Below, in pieces: positions 50,757 to 62,019 of a stretch of 64,000 nt of DNA. Every line of letters starts with the position of its first letter. The stretch's first letter is position 1. Position numbers and translations under genes: made by a program. Below the pieces are notes generated by a model, which had not been told where the DNA came from, did not search any database, and saw only the letters and a program-made list of their open reading frames with translations. Source of the stretch: Amyelois transitella (taxonomy: Eukaryota; Arthropoda; Insecta; Lepidoptera; Pyralidae); the NCBI RefSeq assembly GCF_032362555.1, contig NC_083534.1, positions 1,640,001 to 1,704,000 of the forward strand, read 5' to 3'.

Positions 50757-53461
50757 CGGTTAAACTTACTCTTAGAGGACGGGATATTCTGGTATTTTCA
50801 GTTTACATGCCAACTAGATGTCATAATAACTTGCCGATTTTTACTGAAGTACTAGGTGAAATTAGTGCCATTGAGGCGAGTTGTAATGTCGAAACCGTTT
50901 ACTTGTTAGGTGATTTTAATGCAGATCCTAATGAATATTTTTATACTGAGCTTTATAACTTCTGCTCGGATAGATTATGGGTTTGTGCGGATGTAGACAT
51001 GTTAGGTGTTGACTCGGGAACATATACTTTTTCCGACTCCTACCACGGGACGAGGAGTTGGCTGGACCATAGTGTGGTATCCCAATCAGCAATGATGTCG
51101 ATTGTGAGGGTCAGTGTACTTGAGGATGTCTTTCTCTCTGATCATTTACCATTGTTTGTAGAATGCAATATGGACATCGTGAGCCCCAAACTCATGACCC
51201 GCGGCGTAACGGGTTCCGCTGTAATTTGGGGTGAAAGGGATGACTCACAAATAAATAGATACCAGAGCCTTTGCCATGCGTGTTTGCGAGATATTGACTT
51301 ACCTAAGGAATTGGAGGAGTGTAGCAGCGGGTCATGTGACTTGGCGGATCATAAACGTATCTTGGATGGGATGTATGAACAGATAGTTCTCATATTAACA
51401 GAAGCGGCAACCAAAACTAAAGAACGTCATAAATGTAATATGGTTGTCAAAAATAAGGTATTGTGTGGTTGGAATAGCCATGTGAGAGACGCACACAGGG
51501 AGGCCCGGTTCAGATTTGGCATATGGGTATTCCATAATAGGCCGGCCGCAGGCCCATTTTACGATCAAATGTGTGAGTCTAGGAAAATTTACAAGGGTAG
51601 ATTAAAATGGTGCCAAAACAATCAGGACCAAATCAAAATGGACAAAATAGCAAAATTAAGAGCGGATAAGAATTTTGGGAAATTTTGGAAGGCCACAAAT
51701 GTACTGGGTAAGGGACCGGGACTGCCTGTGTGTGTAGACGGAAAGAGCGACGCTGAGGAGATCGCAAACATGTTCAGAGAACATTTTCAGGTGCGGTCCC
51801 CTCTGGGTCAATCCACTGCAGGTTTTGATGCTGTTCTGAGTCACCCGGGGATTGAGCCATTGCTTTTGTTTACTGCGGGTCATGTAAATGACATAATAAC
51901 GGGTATGTGCAGAGGCAGGTCCCCGGGGCACGACGGACTTAGTATTGAGCATTTGAAGTATGCGGGGAGTCATCTGCCGAGGGTCCTGTCTTTGTTTTTT
52001 AATATGTGTTTTAGACATTCGTACCTACCAGCTAATCTTATGAAAACAATAGTTGTGCCAATAGCTAAAAACAAGACAGGTAACATCTCAGATAGAAACA
52101 ATTATCGTCCAATCTCTCTCGCAACTATCGTGGCCAAGGTATTGGACGGTTTGCTTGATTCTTGTTTACAGAAGTACCTAAAAATACACGACGCCCAGTT
52201 CGGTTTTCGACCGAAACTATCCACTGAAAGCGCAATTCTGGCTCTCAAGCACACCGTCCACTATTACACCAACCGCAAGACACCGGTGTACGCCTGTTTC
52301 TTAGATCTCTCCAAAGCCTTCGATCTCGTTTCATACGATGTGCTCTGGGGAAAAATGAGGGACAGGGGTATACCGGTTCAGTTGATTAATTTGTTTCGGT
52401 ATTGGTATGCAAACCAAACCAATTCTGTGAAATGGTCGAACAGTATCTCTGAGCCATACGGGTTGGAGTGTGGAGTGAGACAGGGGGGGATATCGTCTCC
52501 TACACTCTTCAACCTGTATGTTAATGATCTCATAGTTGAGCTTAGCAGCAGGCGTGTCGGATGCTGGGTGGGGGGTGTTAATGCTAACAACTTTAGTTAC
52601 GCAGACGACATGGTGGTGCTGGGACCGACTGTGAGGGCCATTGCAGAGCTGTTAGAGGTATGTGAGTCATATGCCAAGGCACATGGTCTCATATACAATG
52701 TTAAGAAGAGTCAGTACATGATCTTTAAGGCCGGTGGTAAATGTCCTGAACACATCTCCCCCGTATTAAACGGGGTGAAATTGACGCGTGTTTATCAATT
52801 CCGTTACCTGGGACATATTCTCACTGATGACCTTAGGGACGATGCAGATATAGAGAGGGAGCGCAGGTCTCTGGCGATTCGCGGAAATATGCTGATAAGA
52901 AGGTTCGCCCGTTGTTCAGACCAAGTAAAAATAACACTCTTTAAAGCCTACTGTCAGAGTATGTACACGGGCAGCCTTTGGTTTAGTTACACTAAAAAAT
53001 CGCTAAATACACTGCGCATACAGTATAATAACATTTTCAGGATGATGTTGAAACTCCCTCGCTTTTGCAGCGCCTCCGGTATGTTTGCTCAGGCCCAAAC
53101 GGATGGGTTTCATGCCATAATTAGAAAGAGAGTGTCATCTATGCTAAGGAGGGTGCGGGGGAGTGAAAACAGTATCCTGAAAATAGTGGCTCAGGATCTC
53201 AATGCACCTCTGCTGAGACACTTCGTCCGGGTGATGACGGAAATAGAAGACTGTCGTATTGGTGTACGTGATCATCCGCACGGAGTGCCTCGCAAGTACA
53301 TGATTTACTGATTTTATTTTTTTATGTTTTTATTTTTATTTCTTTTTGTGTTGTCTATGTTTTTATACTAACATATTTATAAGTACCATTGTTACTAAAC
53401 AAATGGATCCTGTTATCCGAAATAAATAAATTTTGAATTTTGAATTTGAATTTGAATTTGA
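50757..53461 (+). mobile_element. 5'-truncated non-LTR retrotransposon (first insertion)
   Basis: Inserted in the copia integrase after KKYFLSF. It ends with AATAAATAAATTTTGAATTT and TTTGAA repeats at 53428-53462, a typical short-repeat LINE tail. It carries one long intact frame (see CDS). The endonuclease is only partly present, so it is 5'-truncated. Confidence 0.78.
50760..53311 (+). CDS. LINE ORF2: endonuclease (partial) and reverse transcriptase
   Basis: Reads in frame with upstream copia sequence (a 1008-codon chimeric frame from 50285), LINE part ~850 aa. C-terminal part of an AP-type endonuclease: YLLGDFNADPNEYFY, SWLDHSVVS and LSDHLPLFVE (GDFN, D.....S and SDH motifs). Reverse transcriptase: YRPISLATIVAKVLDGLLDS, AQFGFRPKLSTESAILAL, FLDLSKAFDLVSYDVLWGKM, GVRQGGISSPTLFNLYVNDL and FSYADDMVVLG. 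The C-terminal part has FRYLGHILTDDLRDDADIER. Catalytic YADD intact. Clade not assigned. Confidence 0.82.
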
Positions 53462-55128
53462 ATTTTATTGATGATTACAGCAAATTAACCAAAGTTTATT
53501 GATCCGATCAAAGGATGAGGTGTATGACTACTTGGTGCAATATGTAAATGAGGTACAGAACTTGACAGGAAAAATGATAAAAGAACTCAGATGTGACAAT
53601 GGGAAGGAATATATGAATGCAAAAGTTTTTCAGTTCGCAAAAGAGAAAGGAATAGTAATAAAACCCTGTCCAGCATATGTTCATCAATTAAATGGAACAG
53701 CAGAGAGATATAATGGCACATTAATGGATATGGGTAGATGTCTTTTATCAGAAAATTTAATATTGTATGGAAGTAGAGTTTTTGTAAGGATTCCCGAACA
53801 ACTGAGAAAGTCTAAATGGGATAAGAAAGCCAAAGTTGGAGTTTTACTTGGCTATACTGATACTGGGTACAGAGTGTTAATTAACAACAGAGTTATTATT
53901 GCTAGAAATTGTGATATAATTGAAGAAGATGTTAAACTGTGTGGTTATGAAAGTGAGGAAGAAAATAATACTGAATATAAACTAAAAGAAAAGGCAAAGG
54001 AAGATAAAAGAAAAAATACAATAAAATACCCTGACAATGACGAAACAAGTGTAGCAGGAAGTGAAGATGAAGAACAAAATAGAAGATCAAGAAGACAAGT
54101 AAAACCTCCACTTCGTTTTGATGAAGAATTCGGTTATTACTGCATATCCTGTAACTACTGCGATGCTTCGGTTCCAACTAATTTTCAGGAGGCGACTACA
54201 TGTAATGAAGCAATGAAATGGAAAGAAGCAATGAATAGAGAAATGGACAGTTTAATCAAAAATAACACATGGACTCTAGTTAACAAACCTCTCAAGGACA
54301 AAAAGGTAATTGATGTGAAGTGGGTTTATAAAAGGAAAAGCGAAAATGAATACAAAGCAAGGTTAGTCGTAAGAGGTTTTCAACAAAACAATTGTATTGA
54401 TAATACTTATTCTCCTGTTGCTAAAATGCCGACACTTAAATTACTATTATCTTATTGTTGTCAAAATTCCTTAGTTATACATCAAATGAATGTTGAAACA
54501 GCATTCCTCAATGGTAAAGTATTATCTGAAGTTTACGTAAAGCAACCAATCGGATATGAAAATGGAACTGATAAAGTTTATAAATTAAATAAAGCATTGT
54601 ATGGTTTAAAAGAAAGTCCTCGTGCTTGGTATGAATGTTTTAATGATTTCTTGACTAATTATGGTTTTCGTAGAAGTAAATATGACTATTGTTTGTATGT
54701 TAAAAGGGAGAACAACTTAAATGTTTATATTCTTTTATTTGTTGATGACTTATTAATATGTTGTGAAAATGTAAAAGTAATTGAGGATATAAATAGCCTG
54801 AAAGGTTTAAAATGAAGGATATGGATAAGGTGAAAAACTATATTGAATATATGTATAATAAAAATAATATCCTAACCTTGAGTCAGAAATCATATATTGA
54901 GTCTTAAGCTAAACGATATAATATTGAGAATACAAAATTGTTTAAAACTCCTATGGAAATAAACTTAAAATTGGAACAATCTGATATTAATGAGGATGTA
55001 AAATATAGAAATTTGATTGGTGCCCTTTTATATATTAGTTCAGGTACTAGACCCGATATATCTCACAGTGTGAATTGCTTAAGCCGATTTCAAAATTGTT
55101 ACAATGAAACTCATTTTAAGTATGCTTT

Positions 55129-55134
<6 letters not shown>
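53462..55134 (+). pseudogene. Copia integrase/reverse transcriptase piece
   Basis: Main frame 53499-54815: integrase DNGKEYMNAKVFQFAKEKGI, HQLNGTAERYNGTLMD, a shortened connector, and reverse transcriptase WKEAMNREMDSLIKNNTWTL, DVKWVYKRKSENEYKARLVV, VETAFLNGKVLSEVYVKQPI, KALYGLKESPRAWYECFNDF and LLFVDDLLICCE. Stops at 54813, then GALLYISSGTRPDISHSVNC (RT C-terminal) in another frame up to the poly(T) start. A one-base deletion near 53500 (KVY/LIRSKDEV) breaks the frame upstream. Confidence 0.78.
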
Positions 55135-55166
<32 letters not shown>

Positions 55167-55434
55167 TTAGGAACAACAAACAGTTATATAATAGGTCTTA
55201 AATAACTTATAATTAAATATAACATGAGTAAGTAATTATATAACCCACAGCGTTATTCACAGATTAATATTAATTTTTAAACAGAAAGTTGCCACAAGAG
55301 GGTCAACCAGGCTGCGTGATTAAAATTAATAGTTTTAATGAAAAAGATGATAGAAAAGATAAGAAAATTTATAAGAGGTGTTGACAAAAAATAAAATGTA
55401 CTTAATAAAGAATTTACGAAATAAACAGAAATTA

Positions 55435-58371
55435 CTAATAAGTTACAGATGAATTTGCATCCAGTGTGCATAAAATTGAGGTGAGTGTTTTTTTATATTC
55501 ATACAATTTGCAAGCAAATATGTCAAGTTTTCCATCAAAAAACTTATTATAGGACTCAACCATACAACGCATAGGTGAACGCCGACCAGAATTTGTTCGG
55601 CAAATGGCGAAATAGAAGAGTGGCCGTCGAGAGCGGGCTGCACGCCGGACACATCTTCTAGGGACAGTGTATGAAATTTTGTTAACAATGTTAAGAGAGT
55701 CAATTTTGCCATGTAATATTTTGAATAGCAAGACCGCTTCAAGATATTTACGTCTTGATTCGAGAGTCAACAAATTGTACCTGGAAAGCAGTTCAGAGTA
55801 GCTAAGATAGCGTCGGTGACATTTATAATGCATGGTGCGTAAAAACTTTTTTTGAACTTTCTCAATCGCCGTAATGTATTTTTGATAGTAGGGATTCCAG
55901 ACCGACACCGCATATTCTAGTTGTGATCTTACTAAAGATTTGTACAAATACAGGTAAGTTGATGATTTCCTGAAGTCAACGGAAGATCTGAGGACAAATC
56001 CAAACATTTTAAATGCTTTGTTTGTAATATTTTGAACGTGAGTATCCAAACAGAGCTTTTCATCAAGGATTATGCCTAAGTCCTTTACTGATATGACCTT
56101 ACTTAATGACACATTGTTAAGTTTATAATCAAAATCGATAATATTAATATTTTTAGTGAAACTTATAAAGTTACATTTAGGTATGCTGAGGTGTAATTTA
56201 TTCACAAAGCAGTATTGAGTTAACCTATCTAGATCTGATTGAAGGGAGATACAATCTTCAATTGTATTAATAGACCTATAGGCCTTTAGATCGTCAGCGT
56301 ACATAAGAAATTCAGATTTCTGAAAACAAGTCTTAATGTCATTGATATAAATAATGAATAATAATGGTCCCAAAATGGAACCCTGCGGCACTCCAGAGGA
56401 AACATACACTGGCTCAGATTGATAGCCATTGATAGCTACCGTTTGAGTGCGGCTGGTAATATAAGACTGAAACCAGCGTAGCAAATTACCGCGTATTCCG
56501 TTGAAGGCGATTTTGTTCAAGAGAATTTCGTGATCTACCTTGTCAAAGGCTTTCTGAAAATCGGTGTATACGGCGTCAACCTGTGCCCCGCTGTCAAAGT
56601 TCTCGAACAAAGTTGATGTGAATGAAATTAAATTAGACACGGTAGAGCGACACTTCACAAAACCATGTTGCTCCGGAATAACAATTTTATGAAGCGCAGG
56701 ATATATTCCATTGTGAACGAGCCGCTCAAACAGCTTAGATAAGGCGGGAAGGATGGAGATGGGTCGATATTGCTGAACATCTTGTTTGGAACCGTTTTTG
56801 TGCACGGGAATAATATATGCGCTTTTCCAAATATCAGGGAAGAAGCCTTCCGTTAAACATTTATTAAAAATTATATGTAGTGGTATAAATATGGTATTGG
56901 CCGTTTGCTTTAGAAAGTATGGAGGGATTCCGTCAGGACCAGCGCCCTTAGATGTGTTTAACAACTCGAGTTCTTTGAGGATTTTTTCCTCAGTGAGGAA
57001 TAAGTTAGATATAATATCACAGTTGTCGCCGAAATCAGCCGAGGGCTGCCAGTTATCAATTTTATTAGACCTAGGTTCAAAGACGGACTTAAAGTAATTT
57101 GAGAACATATCACAAATTACCTCAGGGTTAGTGGATTTCTCATCTTTAAGTTTCATTTCGGATGGTATGCTAGATTTACCTTTACGATTTGAAATATAGG
57201 TCCAAAAGTATTTTATATTGGTAGAGATGTTATTTTCAACTGAGAGCATATACTCACGATAACTTCTAGAACATTTCTCCTTAAACATGCCTCTGTAATA
57301 CGAAAAACTTTCATAATCCGAGATGTTACCATACTTTTTCCATTTAACCCATGCTTTTTGTTTTTTTCTCGCTATATTAATAAGAGATTGAGGAAACCAA
57401 ATAGGAAAATTAGACGATTTAGAATATAATAAAGGCGTGTTTTTCTTAATTATACTATTAATTTTGTTATAAAATAAGTCAACTGCGTTGCTGGCAGTTA
57501 ATGGGCCAAGTTCCTCGGACCAATCAATAATTGCTATCTCATCATTTATTGTTTTATAGTCAGCTTTATAAAAGTTGTTTTTTACAAAAGGTTTCTTTAA
57601 AAGTGATTTAGTTGGGGTGGGCGCAGACATATATGAGACGAAGGGGGGGTGATGATTGTTGGGCGGGACGAGAGATAAGGGTTGAGGTTGAACAGAGCAT
57701 GTCGTATTACTGATAACTAAGTCGAGGGTCCTATCATTCACATTGCGTAAATAGTTATATTGCTTACAGTCCAAATTAGCCATACAGTCATCTAATAGAA
57801 GACTTCGAGACGAGGTAACCTCATGTATCATACCATCATTGGGGTTGTTTGTATTTGAATAGGTCCAATTTAATTCATTTAGATTGTAATCCCCAATTAT
57901 GAAAATGTTTTTCATGTTAGTATTATTTAATGCCTCCAAAAGGAAATTAAAATGATTTTCATAAGCGGAAACGCAAGCCCAGGGTGGTATGTACGCAGCA
58001 CTAATAACGTGTCGAGAGTTGTTATCTCTGCCAGGAATTTCTACTAGCAAGTGTTCAATACATGACGGCTGAGTTGTATCAGAAGCAATGTGGGATAAGT
58101 CGAGCTCGGCCGGGCACAGACCTTTTAAAATAGCCACCATAACTCCCCCACCATCCTCTTTTTTTGTAGCTAGCCGGTCGCGATCACACCTAAAAACGAT
58201 ATATCGCTCATCAATAAATTCATTATTGAAAATTTCCGGCGTCAACCAGGTCTCGGTTAGTACAATAATGTCGTAGGTGGACGAGAGAATGTTCATATAA
58301 ACTGTCTGAAGTTTAGTTCTGATACCGCCACAATTTTGATAATAAATTGACAGCTTACTATCCATAAACAA
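55435..58371 (-). CDS. LINE ORF2: AP endonuclease and reverse transcriptase (CR1/Jockey-type)
   Basis: 978 aa, intact. Endonuclease: LSIYYQNCGGIRTKL, IIVLTETWLTPEI (catalytic Glu), GGGVMVAI, IIGDYNLNELNW (Asp/Asn) and PPNNHHPPFVSYM. Reverse transcriptase: YRPISILPALSKLFERLVHN, QHGFVKCRSTVSNLISFTST, YTDFQKAFDKVDHEILLNKI, SGVPQGSILGPLLFIIYIND and FLMYADDLKAYRS. Then SVKDLGIILDEKLCLDTHV and a C-terminal RR-rich region. The Jockey/CR1 grade is inferred from GVPQGSILGPLLF and KDLG motifs. Start uncertain between 58371 and 58365. Confidence 0.85.
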   Translation of the reverse strand: MFMDSKLSIYYQNCGGIRTKLQTVYMNILSSTYDIIVLTETWLTPEIFNNEFIDERYIVFRCDRDRLATKKEDGGGVMVAILKGLCPAELDLSHIASDTTQPSCIEHLLVEIPGRDNNSRHVISAAYIPPWACVSAYENHFNFLLEALNNTNMKNIFIIGDYNLNELNWTYSNTNNPNDGMIHEVTSSRSLLLDDCMANLDCKQYNYLRNVNDRTLDLVISNTTCSVQPQPLSLVPPNNHHPPFVSYMSAPTPTKSLLKKPFVKNNFYKADYKTINDEIAIIDWSEELGPLTASNAVDLFYNKINSIIKKNTPLLYSKSSNFPIWFPQSLINIARKKQKAWVKWKKYGNISDYESFSYYRGMFKEKCSRSYREYMLSVENNISTNIKYFWTYISNRKGKSSIPSEMKLKDEKSTNPEVICDMFSNYFKSVFEPRSNKIDNWQPSADFGDNCDIISNLFLTEEKILKELELLNTSKGAGPDGIPPYFLKQTANTIFIPLHIIFNKCLTEGFFPDIWKSAYIIPVHKNGSKQDVQQYRPISILPALSKLFERLVHNGIYPALHKIVIPEQHGFVKCRSTVSNLISFTSTLFENFDSGAQVDAVYTDFQKAFDKVDHEILLNKIAFNGIRGNLLRWFQSYITSRTQTVAINGYQSEPVYVSSGVPQGSILGPLLFIIYINDIKTCFQKSEFLMYADDLKAYRSINTIEDCISLQSDLDRLTQYCFVNKLHLSIPKCNFISFTKNINIIDFDYKLNNVSLSKVISVKDLGIILDEKLCLDTHVQNITNKAFKMFGFVLRSSVDFRKSSTYLYLYKSLVRSQLEYAVSVWNPYYQKYITAIEKVQKKFLRTMHYKCHRRYLSYSELLSRYNLLTLESRRKYLEAVLLFKILHGKIDSLNIVNKISYTVPRRCVRRAARSRRPLFYFAICRTNSGRRSPMRCMVESYNKFFDGKLDIFACKLYEYKKTLTSILCTLDANSSVTY

Positions 58372-58751
58372 AAGTGAAATATTTGTGTTCGTGTTGACAT
58401 AATAGAATTATATGTTTGTGTTTAAAGTAGTTTGTAATTAACGTACTATGAGAAATAGGCAAAAGTGTCAGAAACATTCTGTTAAGCAAGTTTATGCGGA
58501 ATACAGTCATACTATGAAATACATGAGAAATAATATGCTCCCTGGTCGATTTGCTGACATAATTTGGTAAGTTAATTGACACCCTGGTTATAAGATTAAC
58601 TAAACATAATATTGCAAAAATAGCGTGAATGGTTGAGTAAATAATTTTAAAAATCAAATATATACAGTTATAATATGTAAGATTACTACTAAGTTTGAAG
58701 TATACTAGAAAATAAAACGTAATTTTAGGTGTAAATGAGTAAACAATAACA

Positions 58752-59897
58752 CTAAGTGTTCGATACGATTTTTTCCAGGTCAGATTCTGTTCTAATGACA
58801 AAAGCCGGTGAGTCGTCGCGTTCACGTACAAGAATTGAAGAATTTTTAACCCATGCATATTTGAAGCCATTCTTCTTTGCGGCATCACGGCATAGGCGAA
58901 ATAAGTGCTTCTTTTTTAATGTAAGGTGCTCATTTAAGTAAATTTTAACAGAAGTGCCAGGTACGCCCATTTTGCTGGAGGTAAGTCCCTTCGCTTTTCT
59001 GTAGGCACTTAACACGTTATCGCGAAGCGTGCGCGTGGTGAATTTTACAATAATATTCTTCGGTTTGCTGCTGTCACTTCTAACGTGCGGTACCCTATGA
59101 ATGGAGACAATTTCACTAGCAGGAATGGGGATGTTGAGAGAAGAGCTCATGGCCTCAATCATTCCAGGCAGGTGTTCATTCCGCCTTTCTGGCACGTTGC
59201 AGATCTCCAGATTGCATTGACGCGCTTGTTGCTCCAACAAATCCACTTTATGCTCCAGACCCAGCACAGCCGGGTTCATGTCCACACACCTGCCAGAGAC
59301 ATCTGCCAACCGTTTTTTTATATCTTCGTGTTCGTTGCTGCAGAACTCTACGGAGGACTTCAGATGAGAAATGTCTTGTGTCAACAATGACACGTGATTA
59401 TTTATTTTATGTTGCTCAGCTCGCAACGACATTATTTCGTTCCTGATTTCAGATAATGATGATTTCAGTTCCCCTCTGAGGCTAGATACGCTGCCATTTA
59501 TTTCGCCCTGCCATTCACTCATCTTACAAAACAACGCACGAGAGAAGGATTCGAAACCATCTTCGGTTACAGGCTTCGGGGGGCATGCAGCGCGGGAATC
59601 TCGGCCGGAGAAGGACACATCCATGCTGTCTAGGTAGGAATCATTATGAGGAATTTGAGTAGTCCGTACCGGTGTGTTCAGATTAGATCCAGCACGCCTC
59701 GTCACGTTATTACAGGACGGACATTTCCAGGTGGAGAGTAAATCGGTGGTAAATTCCAAATATTGATCTTTTTTGATGTTGAGACATTCGATGTGATAGG
59801 AGTCCTTACAGGAGCAACATTTTAGGAAGTTATGTACGGCAGACAGATGAGTTCTGCATGCAGCGCAAAAAATTTCTTCAATTTTACTATGCGACAT
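58752..59897 (-). CDS. LINE ORF1 with PHD-type zinc finger
   Basis: 381 aa, intact. The N-terminal PHD-like finger is C-A-A-C...C-C-S-C-K-D-S-Y-H-I-E-C...C-P-S-C. A coiled coil follows around 120-220 (SLRGELKSSLSEIRNEIMSL, LEHKVDLLEQQ). Then an RRM-like domain (NLEICNVPERRNEH, NIIVKFTTRTLRDNVLSAYR) and a basic C-terminal domain (LNEHLTLKKKHLFRLCRDAA). ORF1 proteins of this build chaperone the LINE RNA. It lies 380 bp upstream of ORF2, same strand. Confidence 0.83.
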   Translation of the reverse strand: MSHSKIEEIFCAACRTHLSAVHNFLKCCSCKDSYHIECLNIKKDQYLEFTTDLLSTWKCPSCNNVTRRAGSNLNTPVRTTQIPHNDSYLDSMDVSFSGRDSRAACPPKPVTEDGFESFSRALFCKMSEWQGEINGSVSSLRGELKSSLSEIRNEIMSLRAEQHKINNHVSLLTQDISHLKSSVEFCSNEHEDIKKRLADVSGRCVDMNPAVLGLEHKVDLLEQQARQCNLEICNVPERRNEHLPGMIEAMSSSLNIPIPASEIVSIHRVPHVRSDSSKPKNIIVKFTTRTLRDNVLSAYRKAKGLTSSKMGVPGTSVKIYLNEHLTLKKKHLFRLCRDAAKKNGFKYAWVKNSSILVRERDDSPAFVIRTESDLEKIVSNT

Positions 59898-60435
59898 CTT
59901 GTGGGAAGCGGTGAAAATATTTCAAGCGATAGGAGGAAGCGCAAGAAAACGTGCTGCGAAGCGTATACGCACGCTGCCACTAGCAGAAGCGACCGCCGTG
60001 GGTTGAATTATTTAGTGTGAGACTAATACAATAGATGGCGTTACCCCGAAAAAACTCGAACTATAGTGATAATGCAAAATTGATTGATATGACGTGTAAA
60101 TATTAAGTTTGTTTTTATCACTAGTGAGATCACTTTTGCACTTTGTATCGTTAAATATTCACCAAATTTAGTCACTTGTGTAGAATAGCCCGCAAAACAG
60201 ATGTGTATTAGAGGAAACAGGGATCAAACGATGACTAAGTTTATGCGTTTACAGATAATTAAAACGCGATAAGGTCGATTAACTTTTAACGAATATACGA
60301 TCTTCAACGTTCACTTTATCAGTTCTACACTACTGCAACTTAAAAATATCTGATTAACCAATTTTAAATAAATAAACTTTGTGGATCGAAGTAAAAAGTA
60401 AACAGCCAAGAAGCGCCACCAAGCGGCAAGTGGAG
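59898..60435 (-). other. 5' UTR/internal promoter of the second LINE
   Basis: About 540 bp upstream of ORF1, no coding frame. It holds motifs such as CGCTTCTGCTAGTGGCAGCG near 59975-59995 and the 5' end close to 60435, where copia resumes. Confidence 0.5.
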
Positions 60436-60686
60436 TTTTGAAGTATTAGTATTTGACAAAAGATCTAAAATTAACATATTGTAATAACTGTAATGCTGAT
60501 ACTCTGGATTGTTTTGTGGATGCTGATTGGGCAGGAGATATTTTGGATAGAAAATCTACTACAGGATTTGTCATTAAATTGTTTGGAAACATTATCAACT
60601 ACAAATCAAAGAAACAAAGCAGTGTAACAAAGTCTTCTACATTTGCTGAATATGTAGCTTTATCAGAAGCAGTAACCTGGGTGTTT
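60436..60686 (+). pseudogene. Copia RNase H piece
   Basis: YLTKDLKLTYCNNCNADTLD, CFVDADWAGDILDRKSTTGF, VIKLFGNIINYKSKKQSSVT, KSSTFAEYVALSEAVTWV. Copia RNase H (DADWAGD active-site Asp), cut at 60687 by the third LINE. Confidence 0.75.
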
Positions 60687-61614
60687 TATTAGACTCCACC
60701 TTAACATGGAATTCACACATTGCTGAAACAAGTCGAAAAATGCATTACTCCCTTCACTCTCTAAAATGCCTTCAAAACTTTTTACCGATTCAGACCAAAA
60801 TTTCGCTTTGCCATTCCCTTATTTTGCCTCTTCTGGACTACGCTGACGTCTGTTTTCTGGATGTGACCGAGGATTTGTTGAACAAACTTGAACGTTTGCA
60901 AAATTTGTGCATCCGCTTCATATTTGGCCTGAAAAAGTTTGACCATGTGTCTGAATTCCGAAAACGACTTAAATGGCTTCCTATCCGCTACCGGCGTAAC
61001 GCCAGAATTCTTAATCTCCTATATAACATTCTCCATAACCCTTCTTACCCGTCCTACCTGCGCGAAAGATTTTCTTACAAAAACCCACTTGACGCGCCTT
61101 GTAGATCGCACCGCAGACTCCTACTGGAATTGCCACAGCATAGTACTGCTTCATACAGCCACTCGTTTTCCGTCCAGGCTGTCAAATTGTGGAATTGTTT
61201 GCCGCCAGACGTACGTGATAGTAAATCCTTATCAGGTTTTAAGAGGGGAGTGAGAGAACACTACCTGTCGTTGTCGTCGTGATGCATCCACTATTCATTT
61301 ATATTGTATTTATATTATATTATATTGTATTCATGTATGTTTATTTATTTAATATATTTATTTGATATTTATAACTTTATGATAATATGTTTTAGGTCTA
61401 TTAATATCAGTAAGTTTATATATTAAATATTAGGTATGTACACAAGCCAATACCTTTCTTTACACTTTCCTGTCGTGGGCCTGCTGGAAGAAATTTCTCT
61501 AGAAATAAGTAGTGCCCTTGTACTGAATTTTTCTTTATTTTAAGTTTTTTTTTTTGCTATTTTTTCTTGTTGTACATAAATATATATAAAAAAAAAATGA
61601 ATTAAAATTTCTTG
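60687..61614 (+). mobile_element. 5'-truncated LINE fragment (third insertion)
   Basis: Only the extreme C-terminus of a reverse transcriptase ORF is left (60690-61282): LDSTLTWNSHIAETSRKMHY, SLILPLLDYADVCFLDVTED, LNKLERLQNLCIRFIFGLKK, RRNARILNLLYNILHNPSYP, SVQAVKLWNCLPPDVRDSKS. A 330-bp AT-rich 3' UTR follows, ending in an A-rich stretch near 61590. Confidence 0.72.
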
Positions 61615-61912
61615 TTTGTTTAATAAATGATGTGTTTGGTAAAGTTTGTAAACCAGTTAAAATTTATGAAGATAATTCAGGAGCTGTAGCTATTTCTAAA
61701 TATGGAAACTTTACAAAGAATTCTAAGCATATTGAAGTTCACTATCATTTTATACATGAAAATGTTAAGCAAGGAAATATTGAAGTAGTAAAAATAGAGT
61801 CAGAAAACAATATTGCTGATATATTAACAAAAGCTTTGGGAAATGTTAAGTTTACTAAATTTAGAGTCTGTTTTACCCGAGGTACAAGGCAGTTAGTTAA
61901 TAAACGAGTCTA
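61615..61912 (+). pseudogene. Copia RNase H C-terminal piece
   Basis: DVFGKVCKPVKIYEDNSGAV, AISKYGNFTKNSKHIEVHYH, FIHENVKQGNIEVVKIESEN, NIADILTKALGNVKFTKFRV. The usual end of a copia polyprotein (ADILTKAL..KF). It ends at TAA/TAATGG (61911); no LTR was recognised after it. Confidence 0.75.
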
Positions 61913-62019
61913 ATGGCGGATGGCCTGTAATAAATTAGTTGTTGTAACTTTTTCTTTATTAAATGAGAACTAAAATAATAGTGTATTCCATTATTTTAAC
62001 ATAATGAATCCTACTTTTC

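Larger units (their letters stand above)
55135..60435 (-). mobile_element. Apparently full-length non-LTR retrotransposon (second insertion)
   Basis: A poly(T) run at ~55136-55163 on the plus strand is the poly(A) tail of a minus-strand LINE. The duplicated target is roughly TTTGAGAGT (left) and TTTGAAGT (right), both fitting the broken copia codons. About 5.3 kb with a 5' UTR (59898-60435), ORF1, and ORF2 with endonuclease plus reverse transcriptase, both uninterrupted. A completeness of this kind suggests recent retrotransposition. Confidence 0.82.
50196..61912 (+). mobile_element. Ty1/copia retrotransposon split by three LINE insertions
   Basis: Copia pol pieces in order. At 50196-50757: GAG-pre-integrase (KIGNIKTYFLVYGQKS, HRTMGHINLKNLELM, CAICIENKMH) and the integrase start (VHTDLNGPHQT). 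At 53462-55134: FIDDYSKL, RCDNGKEYMN, NGTAERYNGTL, then reverse transcriptase WVYKRKSENEYKARLVVRGF and LLFVDDLLICC. At 60436-60686: RNase H CFVDADWAGDILDRKSTTGF. At 61615-61912: VKIYEDNSGAVAISKYG, NNIADILTKAL. Gaps are non-LTR insertions. Frameshifts and stops exist in the copia parts, so it is dead. I see no LTR pair. Confidence 0.8.

Noticed and set aside
58358..58888. 176-codon minus-strand frame between LINE ORF1 and ORF2
   Set aside because: It overlaps both ORFs in another frame, is AT-driven and hydrophobic, and matches no known LINE protein.
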